64,000 bases of DNA, from NCBI GenBank assembly GCA_030652995.1, contig JAUSAG010000046.1:1-64000 (forward strand). Reading direction: 5' to 3'. The DNA is from Methylotenera sp. Lineage in GTDB: Bacteria > Pseudomonadota > Gammaproteobacteria > Burkholderiales > Methylophilaceae. The notes below the pieces were generated by a model, which saw only the letters and a program-made list of their open reading frames with translations, was not told the origin of the DNA and did not search any database. Of the stretch, positions 20,498-28,474 are shown piece by piece. Position 1 is the first letter of the stretch, and each line of letters opens with the position of its first letter. A program made the position numbers and the translations under genes.

Positions 20498-20524
20498 AAA
20501 ATAAGCCGCCCTTCTAGGGCGGCT
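20498..20524 (-). terminator. intrinsic terminator/attenuator between carbonic anhydrase gene and dabA
   Basis: On the minus strand AGCCGCCCT and its exact complement form a 9-bp GC-rich stem (20504-20512 with 20516-20524) with a 3-nt loop, followed by a T-rich run (TATTTTTTATG). It ends 16 bp before the dabA start and so should partly or fully separate SulP-CA expression from dabAB. No space remains for a separate full promoter between it and dabA. Confidence 0.8.
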
Positions 20525-20539
20525 ATAAAAAACACTCAC

Positions 20540-21184
20540 CTAGCCGATATAAGTATCTTCAAGGAAATTTACCTTGCCAGTTGCCAAATCATAAATCCCA
20601 CCGACAATGGCGATCTGCTTTTCTTTAAGCATTTCATCCACGATATCACTTTGACGAATAATGGTATCAATCTGATGTCGCACATTAAGCTCATTAATTT
20701 TCTCAACAAAGTCTGCATTTTTTGAAGATCGATCCGCTTTGTTCACTACGGTTGTCTCATGACGGATAGAAGGCTTAATGAAATTAATGATTTCGCCTAT
20801 ATGGCCATCTCTAAAATCATCACATGCCGCCTTTACCGCGCCGCAACCGGTGTGACCCATCACAACAATAAGCTTAGCCCCTAAGTATTTGGTACTAAAT
20901 TCAAGACTGCCAATAGCTTTATCTGATGCAATATTTCCGGCAAGCCGCACGCTAAAAATATCACCGAGAGCTTGGTCAAAAAGCAATTCAGTCGGTGCAC
21001 GTGAATCGCTGCAGCTCAAAATAGAAGCAAATGGGTGCTGTTTATCCTTAGTGATCTGAACCAGACTTTGAAAGTCTTTATCACTTTGATAATTGTTCAG
21101 AAAACGTTGATTACCCTCAACCAGAATATCAAGCGCTTCCTTAGGGGTCATTTTATCTCTATCGATCAATGGGTGTTTATACAT
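20540..21184 (-). CDS. beta-class carbonic anhydrase
   Basis: Zinc enzyme interconverting CO2 and bicarbonate. The 214-residue protein has the beta-class ligands C58, H111 and C114 with the catalytic dyad D60/R62 (SCSDSRAPTELLFDQ and GHTGCGAVKAA). It lies 18 bp downstream of the SulP transporter gene and upstream of dabA, and has no signal peptide, so it is cytoplasmic. Together they look like a bicarbonate import and interconversion module. Confidence 0.94.
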   Translation of the reverse strand: MYKHPLIDRDKMTPKEALDILVEGNQRFLNNYQSDKDFQSLVQITKDKQHPFASILSCSDSRAPTELLFDQALGDIFSVRLAGNIASDKAIGSLEFSTKYLGAKLIVVMGHTGCGAVKAACDDFRDGHIGEIINFIKPSIRHETTVVNKADRSSKNADFVEKINELNVRHQIDTIIRQSDIVDEMLKEKQIAIVGGIYDLATGKVNFLEDTYIG

Positions 21185-21202
21185 GGTATTTCTTCCTTAA
21201 TA

Positions 21203-22759
21203 TTAATGTGTAAGTAAAGATTTAGGTGGTTCGAAATTAATTGTTTCCACCGTAATGTTTTTTAATTTGGCATGTAGCGGATAATCGTGAATGTACTCCT
21301 GCACATCGTACGAAATCGACTTGCTATTCGTGCAATCAATAATGACTTTTGAATTGGGCGGGATAGCTTCAAGTGCCGCAATAATACTAGCCTTGTTGAA
21401 AAAGGACACTTCTTCAGCCAATGCAAGGCGATGAAGCATTAAACCGCCATCAGTCGTGACTGTACGCTTCAAATGATATGAATTACGATAACTGTGATGC
21501 AAGGTGAAGAACAATGCAACTACTAAACCAATCGCAATACCTGTCAATAGATCCGTCAATATAATCGCCACAACCGTCGCGAAAAATGGTCCAAACTGCT
21601 CCCAGCCCAAGCCATAGATTTGTTTGAACAACGCAGGTTTTGCAAGCTTGTAGCCAACAACAATCAGAATCGTTGCCAAACTTGCTAGCGGAATCATGTT
21701 CAGCAAATTAGCAATCGTCAACGCGCACAACAGCAGAAAAACCCCATGCAAAATAGCAGATAATTTGGTTTTAGCACCAAATGATATATTGGCTGAACTA
21801 CGCACAATCACCTGCGTAATGGGCAAGCCACCTATCAGGCCAGAAATCATGTTGCCCACCCCTTGCGCCTTAAGCTCCTGGTTGGTAGGCGTAACACGTT
21901 TCAACGGGTCTATCTTATCTGTTGCCTCGACACACAACAACGTCTCCAAACTCGCAACAATAGCCATCACAACAGCGACTTTATATATTTCAATATTTGT
22001 CCACTGACTAAAATCCGGGTATGTAAATAAGTTTGTAAAGCCTGCAATACCTTCAGCTACAGGCAACTGTACAAGCTGATCTTCTGCGAGACTAAAATTA
22101 AGTACACCACTGGTAAATAGATAATTAATGGCAATACCAAGAAATACGACAACGATTGGACCTTGAAGTATCTGGAACAATCGATGCTTCTTTGTCAGAT
22201 AAAGATCCCATAGAATCAGAATAGCCAAAGAAATTGCAGCGATTAATACTGCGCCAGGTGTCAAGAAGTCCCATGCGGCCACAATAGAAGTAAACGTGTT
22301 TCCACCGTCCGCTTGCGCAAAAGACTCACTGCCCTCATAGTCAGAGATATATCCCAATGCATATGGAATTTGCTTAAGTATGATTAACAGGCCAATACCT
22401 GTTAGCATACCTTTGATTACAGAAGAAGGCACAAAATATGCAATAAAGCCTGCTTTAAAAAAGCCTAACAGATATTGCAATACCCCCGCCAAAACCACCG
22501 CAAACAAAAAAGCCTCAAATGAACCTAAAGTTGCAATTGCAGTAAGTACAATAACGGCAAGACCGGCAGCAGGTCCGCTCACGCCCAACTGAGAACCGCT
22601 CATCATCCCAACGACAATCCCGCCTACAACGCCTGCAATCACCCCCGAAAAGAGTGGCGCCCCGGAGGCCAAGGCAATGCCAAGGCACAACGGCAATGCA
22701 ACAAAAAATACGACAATACTGGCCGGTAAGTCACTTTTAAACTCTTTGAATATATTCAT
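21203..22759 (-). CDS. SulP family anion (probable bicarbonate) transporter
   Basis: Inner-membrane transporter of the SulP/SLC26 family. The 518-residue protein has about 12-14 hydrophobic segments and a STAS-like C-terminal domain (about 440-518, with KVIIDCTNSKSISYDV). The family includes sulfate and Na+/bicarbonate (BicA) transporters. Linkage to carbonic anhydrase and dabAB argues for bicarbonate, but substrate cannot be read from sequence alone. Start ATG at 22759 has AAGGAG 12 bp upstream, rather distant. It is the first gene of the minus-strand carbon cluster. Confidence 0.88.
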   Translation of the reverse strand: MNIFKEFKSDLPASIVVFFVALPLCLGIALASGAPLFSGVIAGVVGGIVVGMMSGSQLGVSGPAAGLAVIVLTAIATLGSFEAFLFAVVLAGVLQYLLGFFKAGFIAYFVPSSVIKGMLTGIGLLIILKQIPYALGYISDYEGSESFAQADGGNTFTSIVAAWDFLTPGAVLIAAISLAILILWDLYLTKKHRLFQILQGPIVVVFLGIAINYLFTSGVLNFSLAEDQLVQLPVAEGIAGFTNLFTYPDFSQWTNIEIYKVAVVMAIVASLETLLCVEATDKIDPLKRVTPTNQELKAQGVGNMISGLIGGLPITQVIVRSSANISFGAKTKLSAILHGVFLLLCALTIANLLNMIPLASLATILIVVGYKLAKPALFKQIYGLGWEQFGPFFATVVAIILTDLLTGIAIGLVVALFFTLHHSYRNSYHLKRTVTTDGGLMLHRLALAEEVSFFNKASIIAALEAIPPNSKVIIDCTNSKSISYDVQEYIHDYPLHAKLKNITVETINFEPPKSLLTH

Positions 22760-22850
22760 TTTTTATTCTAACTCCTTGTATAAAAATGATGGTACTAAGC
22801 TAACAAGCTTGAGGATGCTCGATACGACTATATTAAACTACTACTAGCAT

Positions 22851-22881
22851 AAAAGCCCTGCCATTAAAATAATGGCAGGGC
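22851..22881 (-). terminator. intrinsic terminator of the KRPY small-protein operon
   Basis: GCCCTGCCATTA (22855-22866) pairs perfectly with TAATGGCAGGGC (22870-22881) around a 3-nt loop. On the minus strand a TTTT run follows. It lies 35 bp beyond the stop of the last small-protein gene and before the SulP gene, so it closes the small-protein unit and insulates the carbon cluster. Confidence 0.85.
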
Positions 22882-22915
22882 AAGGGTAAGAAGCTAATGT
22901 GACACTTGAATGACA

Positions 22916-23185
22916 TTAGTCAGTGTTCTTCTCCGCATATGGTCGTTTACCTAACATATTCAAACGCATTTGCTTGTGTTTTCCATCAACTTCAGCATTT
23001 TCATTAATCAATGTTGCGCCTTCAAAGTTTTCTTTCTTGTTAGCTGACTCAGCAGGCACTTGCTGATAGGGACGCTTAGAAAGATTTTGTTTATTGATGT
23101 GTTTGTAATCTTCGTCTGCAAACACAGAGCCAGCGGCTAATAAAGTTGCTGCAGAAAGTAAAGTCACTAAATATTTGCTTTTCAT
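22916..23185 (-). CDS. small secreted protein with two KRPY motifs (copy 1)
   Basis: Unknown function, about 89 residues from the ATG at 23185 (GGAG seven bases upstream; the frame is open 18 bases further but without an RBS). A signal peptide MKSKYLVTLLSAATLLAAGS with cleavage after VFA leaves a mature protein of about 65 residues. It holds two copies of a N-L/M-x-S/G-K-R-P-Y motif (NLSKRPYQQV and NMLGKRPYAE) separated by a variable, charged linker with EGATLI. It is the last and most divergent of three tandem paralogues. I do not recognise a named domain. Confidence 0.75.
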   Translation of the reverse strand: MKSKYLVTLLSAATLLAAGSVFADEDYKHINKQNLSKRPYQQVPAESANKKENFEGATLINENAEVDGKHKQMRLNMLGKRPYAEKNTD

Positions 23186-23247
23186 GATAAATCTCCAATT
23201 CATTTTTAATTGATGTCTAATACTGCTTTTAAGTAAGGTACGGCTTC

Positions 23248-23511
23248 TTAGTAAGGACGTTTGCTTAACATATTCAGGCGCAATGCTTTACGATCATTTA
23301 ACACGACATCTTCCGATGTTTGATCAGCGATCAATGTTGCGCCTTCCCATTGCTGATCTTTTTTCTGAGCGCTATTTTCAACGACTTGTTGAAACGGGCG
23401 CTTAGATAAATTCTGTTGATTGATATGTTTGTAATCTACTTCTGCATATACAGAACCAGCGGCTAATAAAGTTGCTGCAGAAAGTAAGGTAACTAAATAT
23501 TTGCTTTTCAT
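23248..23511 (-). CDS. small secreted protein with KRPF/KRPY motifs (copy 2)
   Basis: Unknown function, 87 residues from ATG at 23511. The RBS region and first 20 codons are almost identical to copy 1, indicating tandem duplication. After the signal peptide (cleavage near SVYA) it has NLSKRPFQQV near the N-terminus of the mature chain, a QWEGATLIADQ core, and ends exactly at NMLSKRPY. Its C-terminal half is nearly identical in DNA to that of copy 3, suggesting gene conversion. It is preceded by copy 3 and followed by copy 1 on the minus strand. Confidence 0.75.
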   Translation of the reverse strand: MKSKYLVTLLSAATLLAAGSVYAEVDYKHINQQNLSKRPFQQVVENSAQKKDQQWEGATLIADQTSEDVVLNDRKALRLNMLSKRPY

Positions 23512-23555
23512 GATAACTCTCCAATTCATTTTCAGTGATGTCTCAATACTGCTTT

Positions 23556-23825
23556 TTAGTAAGGACGTTTGCTTAACATATTCAAGCGCAATGTTTTATG
23601 ATCATTTAACGCGACATCTTCCGATGCTTGATCAGCGATCAATGTTGCGCCTTCCCATTGCTGATCTTTTTTCTGAGCCTTATTTTCAACCACTTGTTGA
23701 AACGATCTTTTAGAAATAAAATTCTGGTTGTGTGCATTGTTTTTCAAACTAACATCAGCATGTGCGGCACCACTCATCAATAACACTGCTGAAGAAACAA
23801 CTGCTACTAAATTTAACACTTTCAT
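23556..23825 (-). CDS. small secreted protein with KRSF/KRPY motifs (copy 3)
   Basis: Unknown function, 89 residues, first gene of the tandem set. Its signal peptide (MKVLNLVAVVSSAVLLMSGA, cleavage near AHA) differs from the other two, while the mature part shares ISKRSFQQVVENKAQKKD, QWEGATLIADQ and a terminal NMLSKRPY. The mosaic of unlike leader and near-identical tail points to recombination between copies. An RBS (AAGGAG) precedes the ATG. It is divergent from the LuxR-type regulator with 133 bp between the probable starts. Confidence 0.75.
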   Translation of the reverse strand: MKVLNLVAVVSSAVLLMSGAAHADVSLKNNAHNQNFISKRSFQQVVENKAQKKDQQWEGATLIADQASEDVALNDHKTLRLNMLSKRPY

Positions 23826-23924
23826 TCTGTTCTCCTTTTGAGATTACTTAACCTTCGTTTCAGGTTTTTTATTGCTTTGTTGATGGAATGCATTATGAAC
23901 GGCCTTAGTCAACTAAAAATCTAC

Positions 23925-23950
23925 CAGTATAGGTATAACGGTGTATACTG
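23925..23950. promoter_or_regulatory. inverted repeat at the luxR-like gene start
   Basis: CAGTATA (23925-23931) and TATACTG (23944-23950) form a perfect 7-bp inverted repeat with a 12-bp spacer containing a -10-like TATAAC (23934-23939). This is a candidate operator for the adjacent LuxR-type regulator or for the divergent small-protein operon. Its overlap with the upstream GTG codon argues that translation begins at the later ATG (23959). Confidence 0.4.
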
Positions 23951-23958
23951 ATCAGCAT

Positions 23959-24720
23959 ATGCCGAATGACCTACAAGACAATCAAAGCCAACCTACTAGT
24001 GCTCGTGCGCTTCGTCAAAGCTTGAAAGAGTCACAAGCAAACGACACGCATCTACGCCTTTACCTTAACTTTGGTCAGCAATTATTTAGCCACGGCTGGA
24101 ACATGGGCGCAGCGAACACCCTGCTAAACTCATTGTGCAACCTAGTGTCTGCTCAGCATGCCTTATTGGCTATTGAAAACTCCGGGAAACTGATCATCTT
24201 CACCCAAATTGGACAAACACTCCCTGTTGGCGCGAGAATCCCCATGATGGGGATATTAGCGATGATGCTAAAAAACCCAGTGCAATTCTCTGTGTATGAG
24301 AATAAAAATACCCAGCTATGGACGCATGGTGACGCTAGTCATCATGAATGTTTGATTCCTATTGCCTTAGCACAGCATGGCAAAGGTATACTTGCGCTAT
24401 CTGGTAAAAAACTCATGTTAAGCCAACCGGAGCGCGAAGCCTTGCATGCGGTTTCAGGGCTAATTGCGCTGGCTATTTCGCAACATCAAGGTCCGGCGCG
24501 CACAGAAGCAGACTTGTCAATTTTAGAAACATTAACGCCAAGAGAACGAGAAATACTCGCACTGCTCCCTGCTGGCTTAAGTAATAATGAATTAGGTGTC
24601 AAGCTAGGTATTGCATCGGGAACGGCTAAAATACATGTGGAACGCGTTTTAAATAAACTTGGTGTTAAAGATAGAACACAGGCTGCGGTTAAAGCAGTTG
24701 AGCTAGGCTATAAATCTTAA
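23959..24720 (+). CDS. LuxR-family transcriptional regulator with GAF-like N-terminal region
   Basis: DNA-binding regulator of about 253 residues. The C-terminal LuxR helix-turn-helix runs through LTPREREILALLPAGLSNNE and KIHVERVLNKLGVKDRTQAA. The N-terminal 170 residues look GAF-like (sensor fold) and lack an obvious autoinducer-binding signature or a phosphoacceptor aspartate. The frame is open to a GTG at 23941, but an inverted repeat and -10-like hexamer overlap that codon. It is followed after 46 bp by a hybrid histidine kinase in the same direction and is divergent from the KRPY small proteins, which are its most likely targets (inference). Confidence 0.85.
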   Translation: MPNDLQDNQSQPTSARALRQSLKESQANDTHLRLYLNFGQQLFSHGWNMGAANTLLNSLCNLVSAQHALLAIENSGKLIIFTQIGQTLPVGARIPMMGILAMMLKNPVQFSVYENKNTQLWTHGDASHHECLIPIALAQHGKGILALSGKKLMLSQPEREALHAVSGLIALAISQHQGPARTEADLSILETLTPREREILALLPAGLSNNELGVKLGIASGTAKIHVERVLNKLGVKDRTQAAVKAVELGYKS

Positions 24721-24766
24721 ATTAGCAATTAATCTTAACGCTAATAAATTAACGCCAAGAAAAATT

Positions 24767-26746
24767 GTGATGAAGACTAAACAGTTACCCCCAAATAAAC
24801 CAGAAAAAACTCATCTGCTGCACCTGATAGCGCAGGCCTGGCAAAATTTACCTCTGGGGTTTAAAGGCGTGTTTGTGATAACACTGCCGCTCGCTGTGTT
24901 GCTCGCTTCACTAGGTTCACTCTACATACGTGAGTTAGAGTCCACAAAGCTTGAGAACCAACTAAAGCAGGCGCTACAAAATCAGCGTGACATTCAAACA
25001 GTGCATACCCAACTGCTTGAGGCGTCAACAGGTGTAAGAGACTACCTACTCACAGGAGATAAACACTTTTTGAACATTTTTTTTGAAGCTGAAAAAATGT
25101 TGCCTAAAATTCTTGCCACGCTGGAAGATCGCTTAGAAACTGATCATCAAAAACAGCGATTGTCGGTAATTTCTCCACTTGTAGCCAAGAATCTGGAAGA
25201 TCTGCAAGCACTTTCAACCAATGAAGCAGAAATAGCTTCTGATAGATTGATCGCACAATTCAAGTCACAGGTTGAAACGCTAGATAGACTTAGAAGTGAA
25301 ATTGAAGCACTCAATGCAGAAGAGGCATTACTTGTTGAGCAAGACCAGCAGGAAATTTTCATACAACGTCAGCAAAACCTTGTCGTAACCCTGATTGCCA
25401 CCGTCGCAGGCATCATCGGCTCACTCATGGCAGTATGGATATTTTCACGCACAATTGTAAAGCGCGTACGCCTGCTACGTGACAGCGCAGGACATTTAGC
25501 ACGTGCAGAAGCGCTTGATTTACCCTCAAGTAGCCGAGATGAACTGGGGCAATTGTCAGATGAACTGGATCATGCATCACAACTACTTGCCAAAAACATT
25601 AGCGATGCCTTGCAGGCAAGACAGGAAGCCGAGGAAGCAAGCGCATCAAAAAGCATGTTTTTATCTCGCACCAGTCATGAGCTAAGAACACCGCTAAACG
25701 CGATTTTAGGTTTTGCCCAGTTGTTAGAACAAGATTTACCCGCCGGAAAACAATTAAATAGTGTGCTACTGATTAAGGGCGCAGGCCTGCATTTACTCAA
25801 GTTAATCAATGAGGTGCTTGAAATTGCAAGAATAGAATCAGGCGAAACCTCACTGGAGCTGGCACCAACCTTGATCAATGACCTTCTGGAAGAAGCCACG
25901 CACTACATCGCGCCCTTAGGAAAAATACGGGACATTGAAATCAAATGTGACGCCACGCCTGATCTGTGGGCAATGGCAAACAGGCAAAAGTTATTACAAG
26001 TGATATTAAACTTGCTATCCAATGCCCTTAAATACGGGCCGGTTAGCTCAGTTGTTCAATTAAATGCTTATCGTCGAGATGACATTATTGTGATTGAAGT
26101 GCAAGATTCTGGGGCGGGCATTCCAATTACGCTAAGAGAAAGATTATTTACACCGTTCGATAGGCTGGGTGCAGAAAATACCAAAGTTGAGGGCACTGGC
26201 CTTGGCTTGGCATTGTCGAAACAAATCATGTTGGCAATGCACGGAAGTATCGATCTTTCTGAAGAAAAAAGTTTATTCTGGATAGAAATTGCAGCGTGCG
26301 AGCCTAATATTAGGCCCTTAGCGTTAACGCCAGAAGTCAAAAAATCAAAATATGTGAATCTTTCAGACAAGCATTCGATTCTCTACGTAGAAGATAACAT
26401 GAGCAATCGCGCATTGGTTGAAGCGATTATTTTACGTCAGCGAGATTTACGCATTCATTGTGTCTCTACAATTAAAGATGCCAAACAGTATTTAGCTGAA
26501 GTAGTGCCCTCCTTATTGTTGATTGATTTGAATCTGCCCGACGGCTCGGGTGAGAGCCTAGTACATTATGTAAATGCTGATCCTCGATTAAAGAACACGC
26601 CTATGATGATTTTAAGTGCTGACGCACTGCCGGACACAATCAGCCGCTTACAAGCGGCAGGGATAACGCATTACATGACTAAGCCATTGGATGTTGCTAT
26701 TTTTAATAAACAAATCAGAGAGCTCATTCACTATGAGCAAGAATAA
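24767..26746 (+). CDS. hybrid sensor histidine kinase (CHASE3-HAMP-HisKA-HATPase-REC)
   Basis: Inner-membrane sensor kinase, 659 residues. A membrane segment (about 34-54), a periplasmic CHASE3-like helical domain (about 60-200) and a second membrane segment (about 205-227) are followed by HAMP (about 228-280). HisKA carries the phosphoacceptor H304 in SRTSHELRTPLN. The ATPase domain has NLLSNALKYG, DSGAGIP and GTGLGLAL boxes. A C-terminal receiver domain (about 536-655) has phosphoacceptor D587 in LLLIDLNLPDG and Lys in MTKPLD. Start is GTG at 24767 or the next ATG. It lies between the LuxR regulator and a REC-only protein, so a phosphorelay is likely. The signal is unknown. Confidence 0.9.
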   Translation: MMKTKQLPPNKPEKTHLLHLIAQAWQNLPLGFKGVFVITLPLAVLLASLGSLYIRELESTKLENQLKQALQNQRDIQTVHTQLLEASTGVRDYLLTGDKHFLNIFFEAEKMLPKILATLEDRLETDHQKQRLSVISPLVAKNLEDLQALSTNEAEIASDRLIAQFKSQVETLDRLRSEIEALNAEEALLVEQDQQEIFIQRQQNLVVTLIATVAGIIGSLMAVWIFSRTIVKRVRLLRDSAGHLARAEALDLPSSSRDELGQLSDELDHASQLLAKNISDALQARQEAEEASASKSMFLSRTSHELRTPLNAILGFAQLLEQDLPAGKQLNSVLLIKGAGLHLLKLINEVLEIARIESGETSLELAPTLINDLLEEATHYIAPLGKIRDIEIKCDATPDLWAMANRQKLLQVILNLLSNALKYGPVSSVVQLNAYRRDDIIVIEVQDSGAGIPITLRERLFTPFDRLGAENTKVEGTGLGLALSKQIMLAMHGSIDLSEEKSLFWIEIAACEPNIRPLALTPEVKKSKYVNLSDKHSILYVEDNMSNRALVEAIILRQRDLRIHCVSTIKDAKQYLAEVVPSLLLIDLNLPDGSGESLVHYVNADPRLKNTPMMILSADALPDTISRLQAAGITHYMTKPLDVAIFNKQIRELIHYEQE

Positions 26747-26760
26747 GTTAAGGACATAAA

Positions 26761-27243
26761 ATGAACGAGGCGGAAATTTTAAATGCCAAAATACTCATTG
26801 TGGATGACGCAGAAGCCAATTTAAAACTATTAGAAGATTTGTTAGCAAGAGAAGGCTTTAATCAGATTATTAGCACGGCAGACTCTACCCGCGCACTTGA
26901 TTTATTTAAAGCCTTTGAGCCTGATCTGATATTGCTTGATTTAATGATGCCGGAACTGGATGGATATGCTGTGCTTGAAATGTTATCACGGCATATTCCA
27001 AAAGATGAGTATTTGCCAGTATTAATCCTCACTGCAGATGCCACCATCGGAGCGAAAAGAAAAGCTTTGGCCCTGGGTGCCAAAGACTTTTTAACCAAAC
27101 CGTTTGATACGATTGAAGCAATGCTACGTGTATGGAACTTGCTTGAAACTCGCGTTTTGTATCGCCACCTGAAGTCACTCAACGCTGCAATGAAACCCCC
27201 AGTACATGTGCCCCAAACATCTGAAAAAGGCGCTACTGAATAA
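26761..27243 (+). CDS. single-domain response regulator (REC with C-terminal tail)
   Basis: Cytoplasmic receiver protein of 160 residues. The acidic pair D15/D16 (LIVDDAEAN), phosphoacceptor D60 (ILLDLMMPELDG), Thr in LILTADAT and Lys in FLTKPF are all present. A short C-terminal extension (about 130-160) has no recognisable output domain. It may signal by protein-protein contact, or be the remnant of an HD-GYP/RpfG-like regulator that lost its output domain. It follows the hybrid kinase by 14 bp and converges on the protease gene with a 5-bp gap. Confidence 0.85.
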   Translation: MNEAEILNAKILIVDDAEANLKLLEDLLAREGFNQIISTADSTRALDLFKAFEPDLILLDLMMPELDGYAVLEMLSRHIPKDEYLPVLILTADATIGAKRKALALGAKDFLTKPFDTIEAMLRVWNLLETRVLYRHLKSLNAAMKPPVHVPQTSEKGATE

Positions 27244-27247
27244 TAGG

Positions 27248-27278
27248 CTTAATCAGTTAACAATGCTAACTGATTAAG
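27248..27278. terminator. 12-bp-stem hairpin between convergent response-regulator and protease genes
   Basis: CTTAATCAGTTA (27248-27259) pairs exactly with TAACTGATTAAG (27267-27278) around a 7-nt loop. It covers the last ten codons of the protease gene on the minus strand and lies just after the response-regulator stop on the plus strand. No T-run follows, so it may be a shared weak terminator. Confidence 0.5.
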
Positions 27279-28235
27279 TGCAACATTAGCGCGTGCGGTT
27301 TTTTCAGCAATTTTATTCAAGTATTCAATCGCCTGACGATGCTCACTGTTGAGTGACAGTGCTTTTTTAAAGTGATCTTCAGCTTTATCATAAGCTTTTG
27401 TTTCATATTCAGCTGCAGCTAAATAAAACCAAGATTCAGCGGCATCAGGCTCAGTAGCAACCCACGCTTTAGAAACGGTTAATAAAGACTTCCAGTCTTT
27501 TGAAACAAAGGGTTGCACTACTTGCATAAAGTACGGTCTTTTTTCTTCGCTTGCCGCCCAAAATGGCTTTTCACTTTTCATACCCAAAACCTGAGCAGGT
27601 CTATTCATTAAAGCCTGTACCCACTCTACTGGCATATAAAAATACTGCGCTTGGTTGCCACGGCTTTTTAGCGTGATGATGCCAACCAAAGTGCCTGACT
27701 CATCAAATACGCCACCGCCACTCGCACCTAACCTGAACGGGCTGGTTGCACGTATCACAACACTATCATCCATCGGGAACATCCCCTTAACAACGCCAAA
27801 TGTATTCACTGGCTCTGTTGCTTTATCAGGATATCCAACGGTAAAAACTGCAGTTTCATATTTCAAATTTTCACTAGCGCCCATTTTTGCAATAGGCGCA
27901 TCTAAATGTTCTACGGTCAAAACGCACAGATCATGATGCCAATCAGGTTTAATCGCAGTAGCTACATGTGCAACACCGTTTACCATCACTTCAACATCAC
28001 GTGCATCAGTCACCACGTGGCAATTGGTCACCACTTGATCTTTTGCGATCACCACCGCTGAGCCAAAACCATGACTACCATTATTATGTTTGACTTGCAC
28101 CCGCAACACTTGTGCATTCAACTCACGCACCATTTCATCAGCAGGCATCGCCCACACATGATTAGTTAAACATCCAATAAAAAATGTCGAACTTAATATC
28201 ACTAGGTTAAATACTCTCAGATAATGTTTCATCAT
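27249..28235 (-). CDS. exported trypsin-like (S1-fold) serine protease with C-terminal TPR-like region
   Basis: Secreted or envelope protease of about 328 residues. The catalytic triad is visible as H73 (VVTNCHVV), D102 (HHDLCVL) and S172 (GASGGGVF), with the oxyanion motif intact. It lacks a PDZ domain, unlike DegP/DegQ. Instead the C-terminus (about 245-315) has a TPR-like pair of helices (AESWFYLAAAEYETKAYDKA.. then A-L-S-L). An N-terminal hydrophobic segment ends in FIGC or HVWA, so either signal peptidase I cleavage or a weak lipobox is possible. It is convergent with the kinase/response-regulator genes. Substrates are unknown. The KRPY proteins are nearby candidates (speculative). Confidence 0.82.
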   Translation of the reverse strand: MMKHYLRVFNLVILSSTFFIGCLTNHVWAMPADEMVRELNAQVLRVQVKHNNGSHGFGSAVVIAKDQVVTNCHVVTDARDVEVMVNGVAHVATAIKPDWHHDLCVLTVEHLDAPIAKMGASENLKYETAVFTVGYPDKATEPVNTFGVVKGMFPMDDSVVIRATSPFRLGASGGGVFDESGTLVGIITLKSRGNQAQYFYMPVEWVQALMNRPAQVLGMKSEKPFWAASEEKRPYFMQVVQPFVSKDWKSLLTVSKAWVATEPDAAESWFYLAAAEYETKAYDKAEDHFKKALSLNSEHRQAIEYLNKIAEKTARANVALNQLALLTD

Positions 28236-28362
28236 TGCTTGCCTCGCTAAACCATGTTGAACGTTGCTTACAATGAATACATTGCAATTACCGTTCCAAC
28301 TAGTAAAAATTTGGCATAACCTGGCCTGAAACCCTCTATAAATAAGGTTAGCAACAATATTA

Positions 28363-28397
28363 AAAAAAGAAAAAGGCCTCTAAAATTTAAAGGCCTT
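28363..28397 (-). terminator. intrinsic terminator downstream of the porin-like gene
   Basis: AAGGCCT (28373-28379) and AGGCCTT (28391-28397) form a stem, continued inward by AT pairs across TAAAATTTA. On the minus strand the stem is followed by a T-rich run (TTTTCTTTTTTTA). It ends transcription of the two outer-membrane-protein genes upstream. An open frame over this stretch (28268-28453) is an artefact. Confidence 0.8.
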
Positions 28398-28474
28398 GGA
28401 AGAAAATTCTGCACATTATCAGTGCGTTTGATATTTAATAGTGCATATTGCACCTTTGATTGAAACGCTGTGGA

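Noticed and set aside
22777-22806. TTGTTA/TATACA promoter for the SulP gene
   Set aside because: Transcription would begin inside the only plausible SD, so the promoter is unlikely to be used for that gene.
28268-28453. 61-residue open frame on the minus strand with a hydrophobic stretch
   Set aside because: It covers the intrinsic terminator after the porin-like gene, has no ribosome binding site and no recognisable family. Most likely a chance frame.
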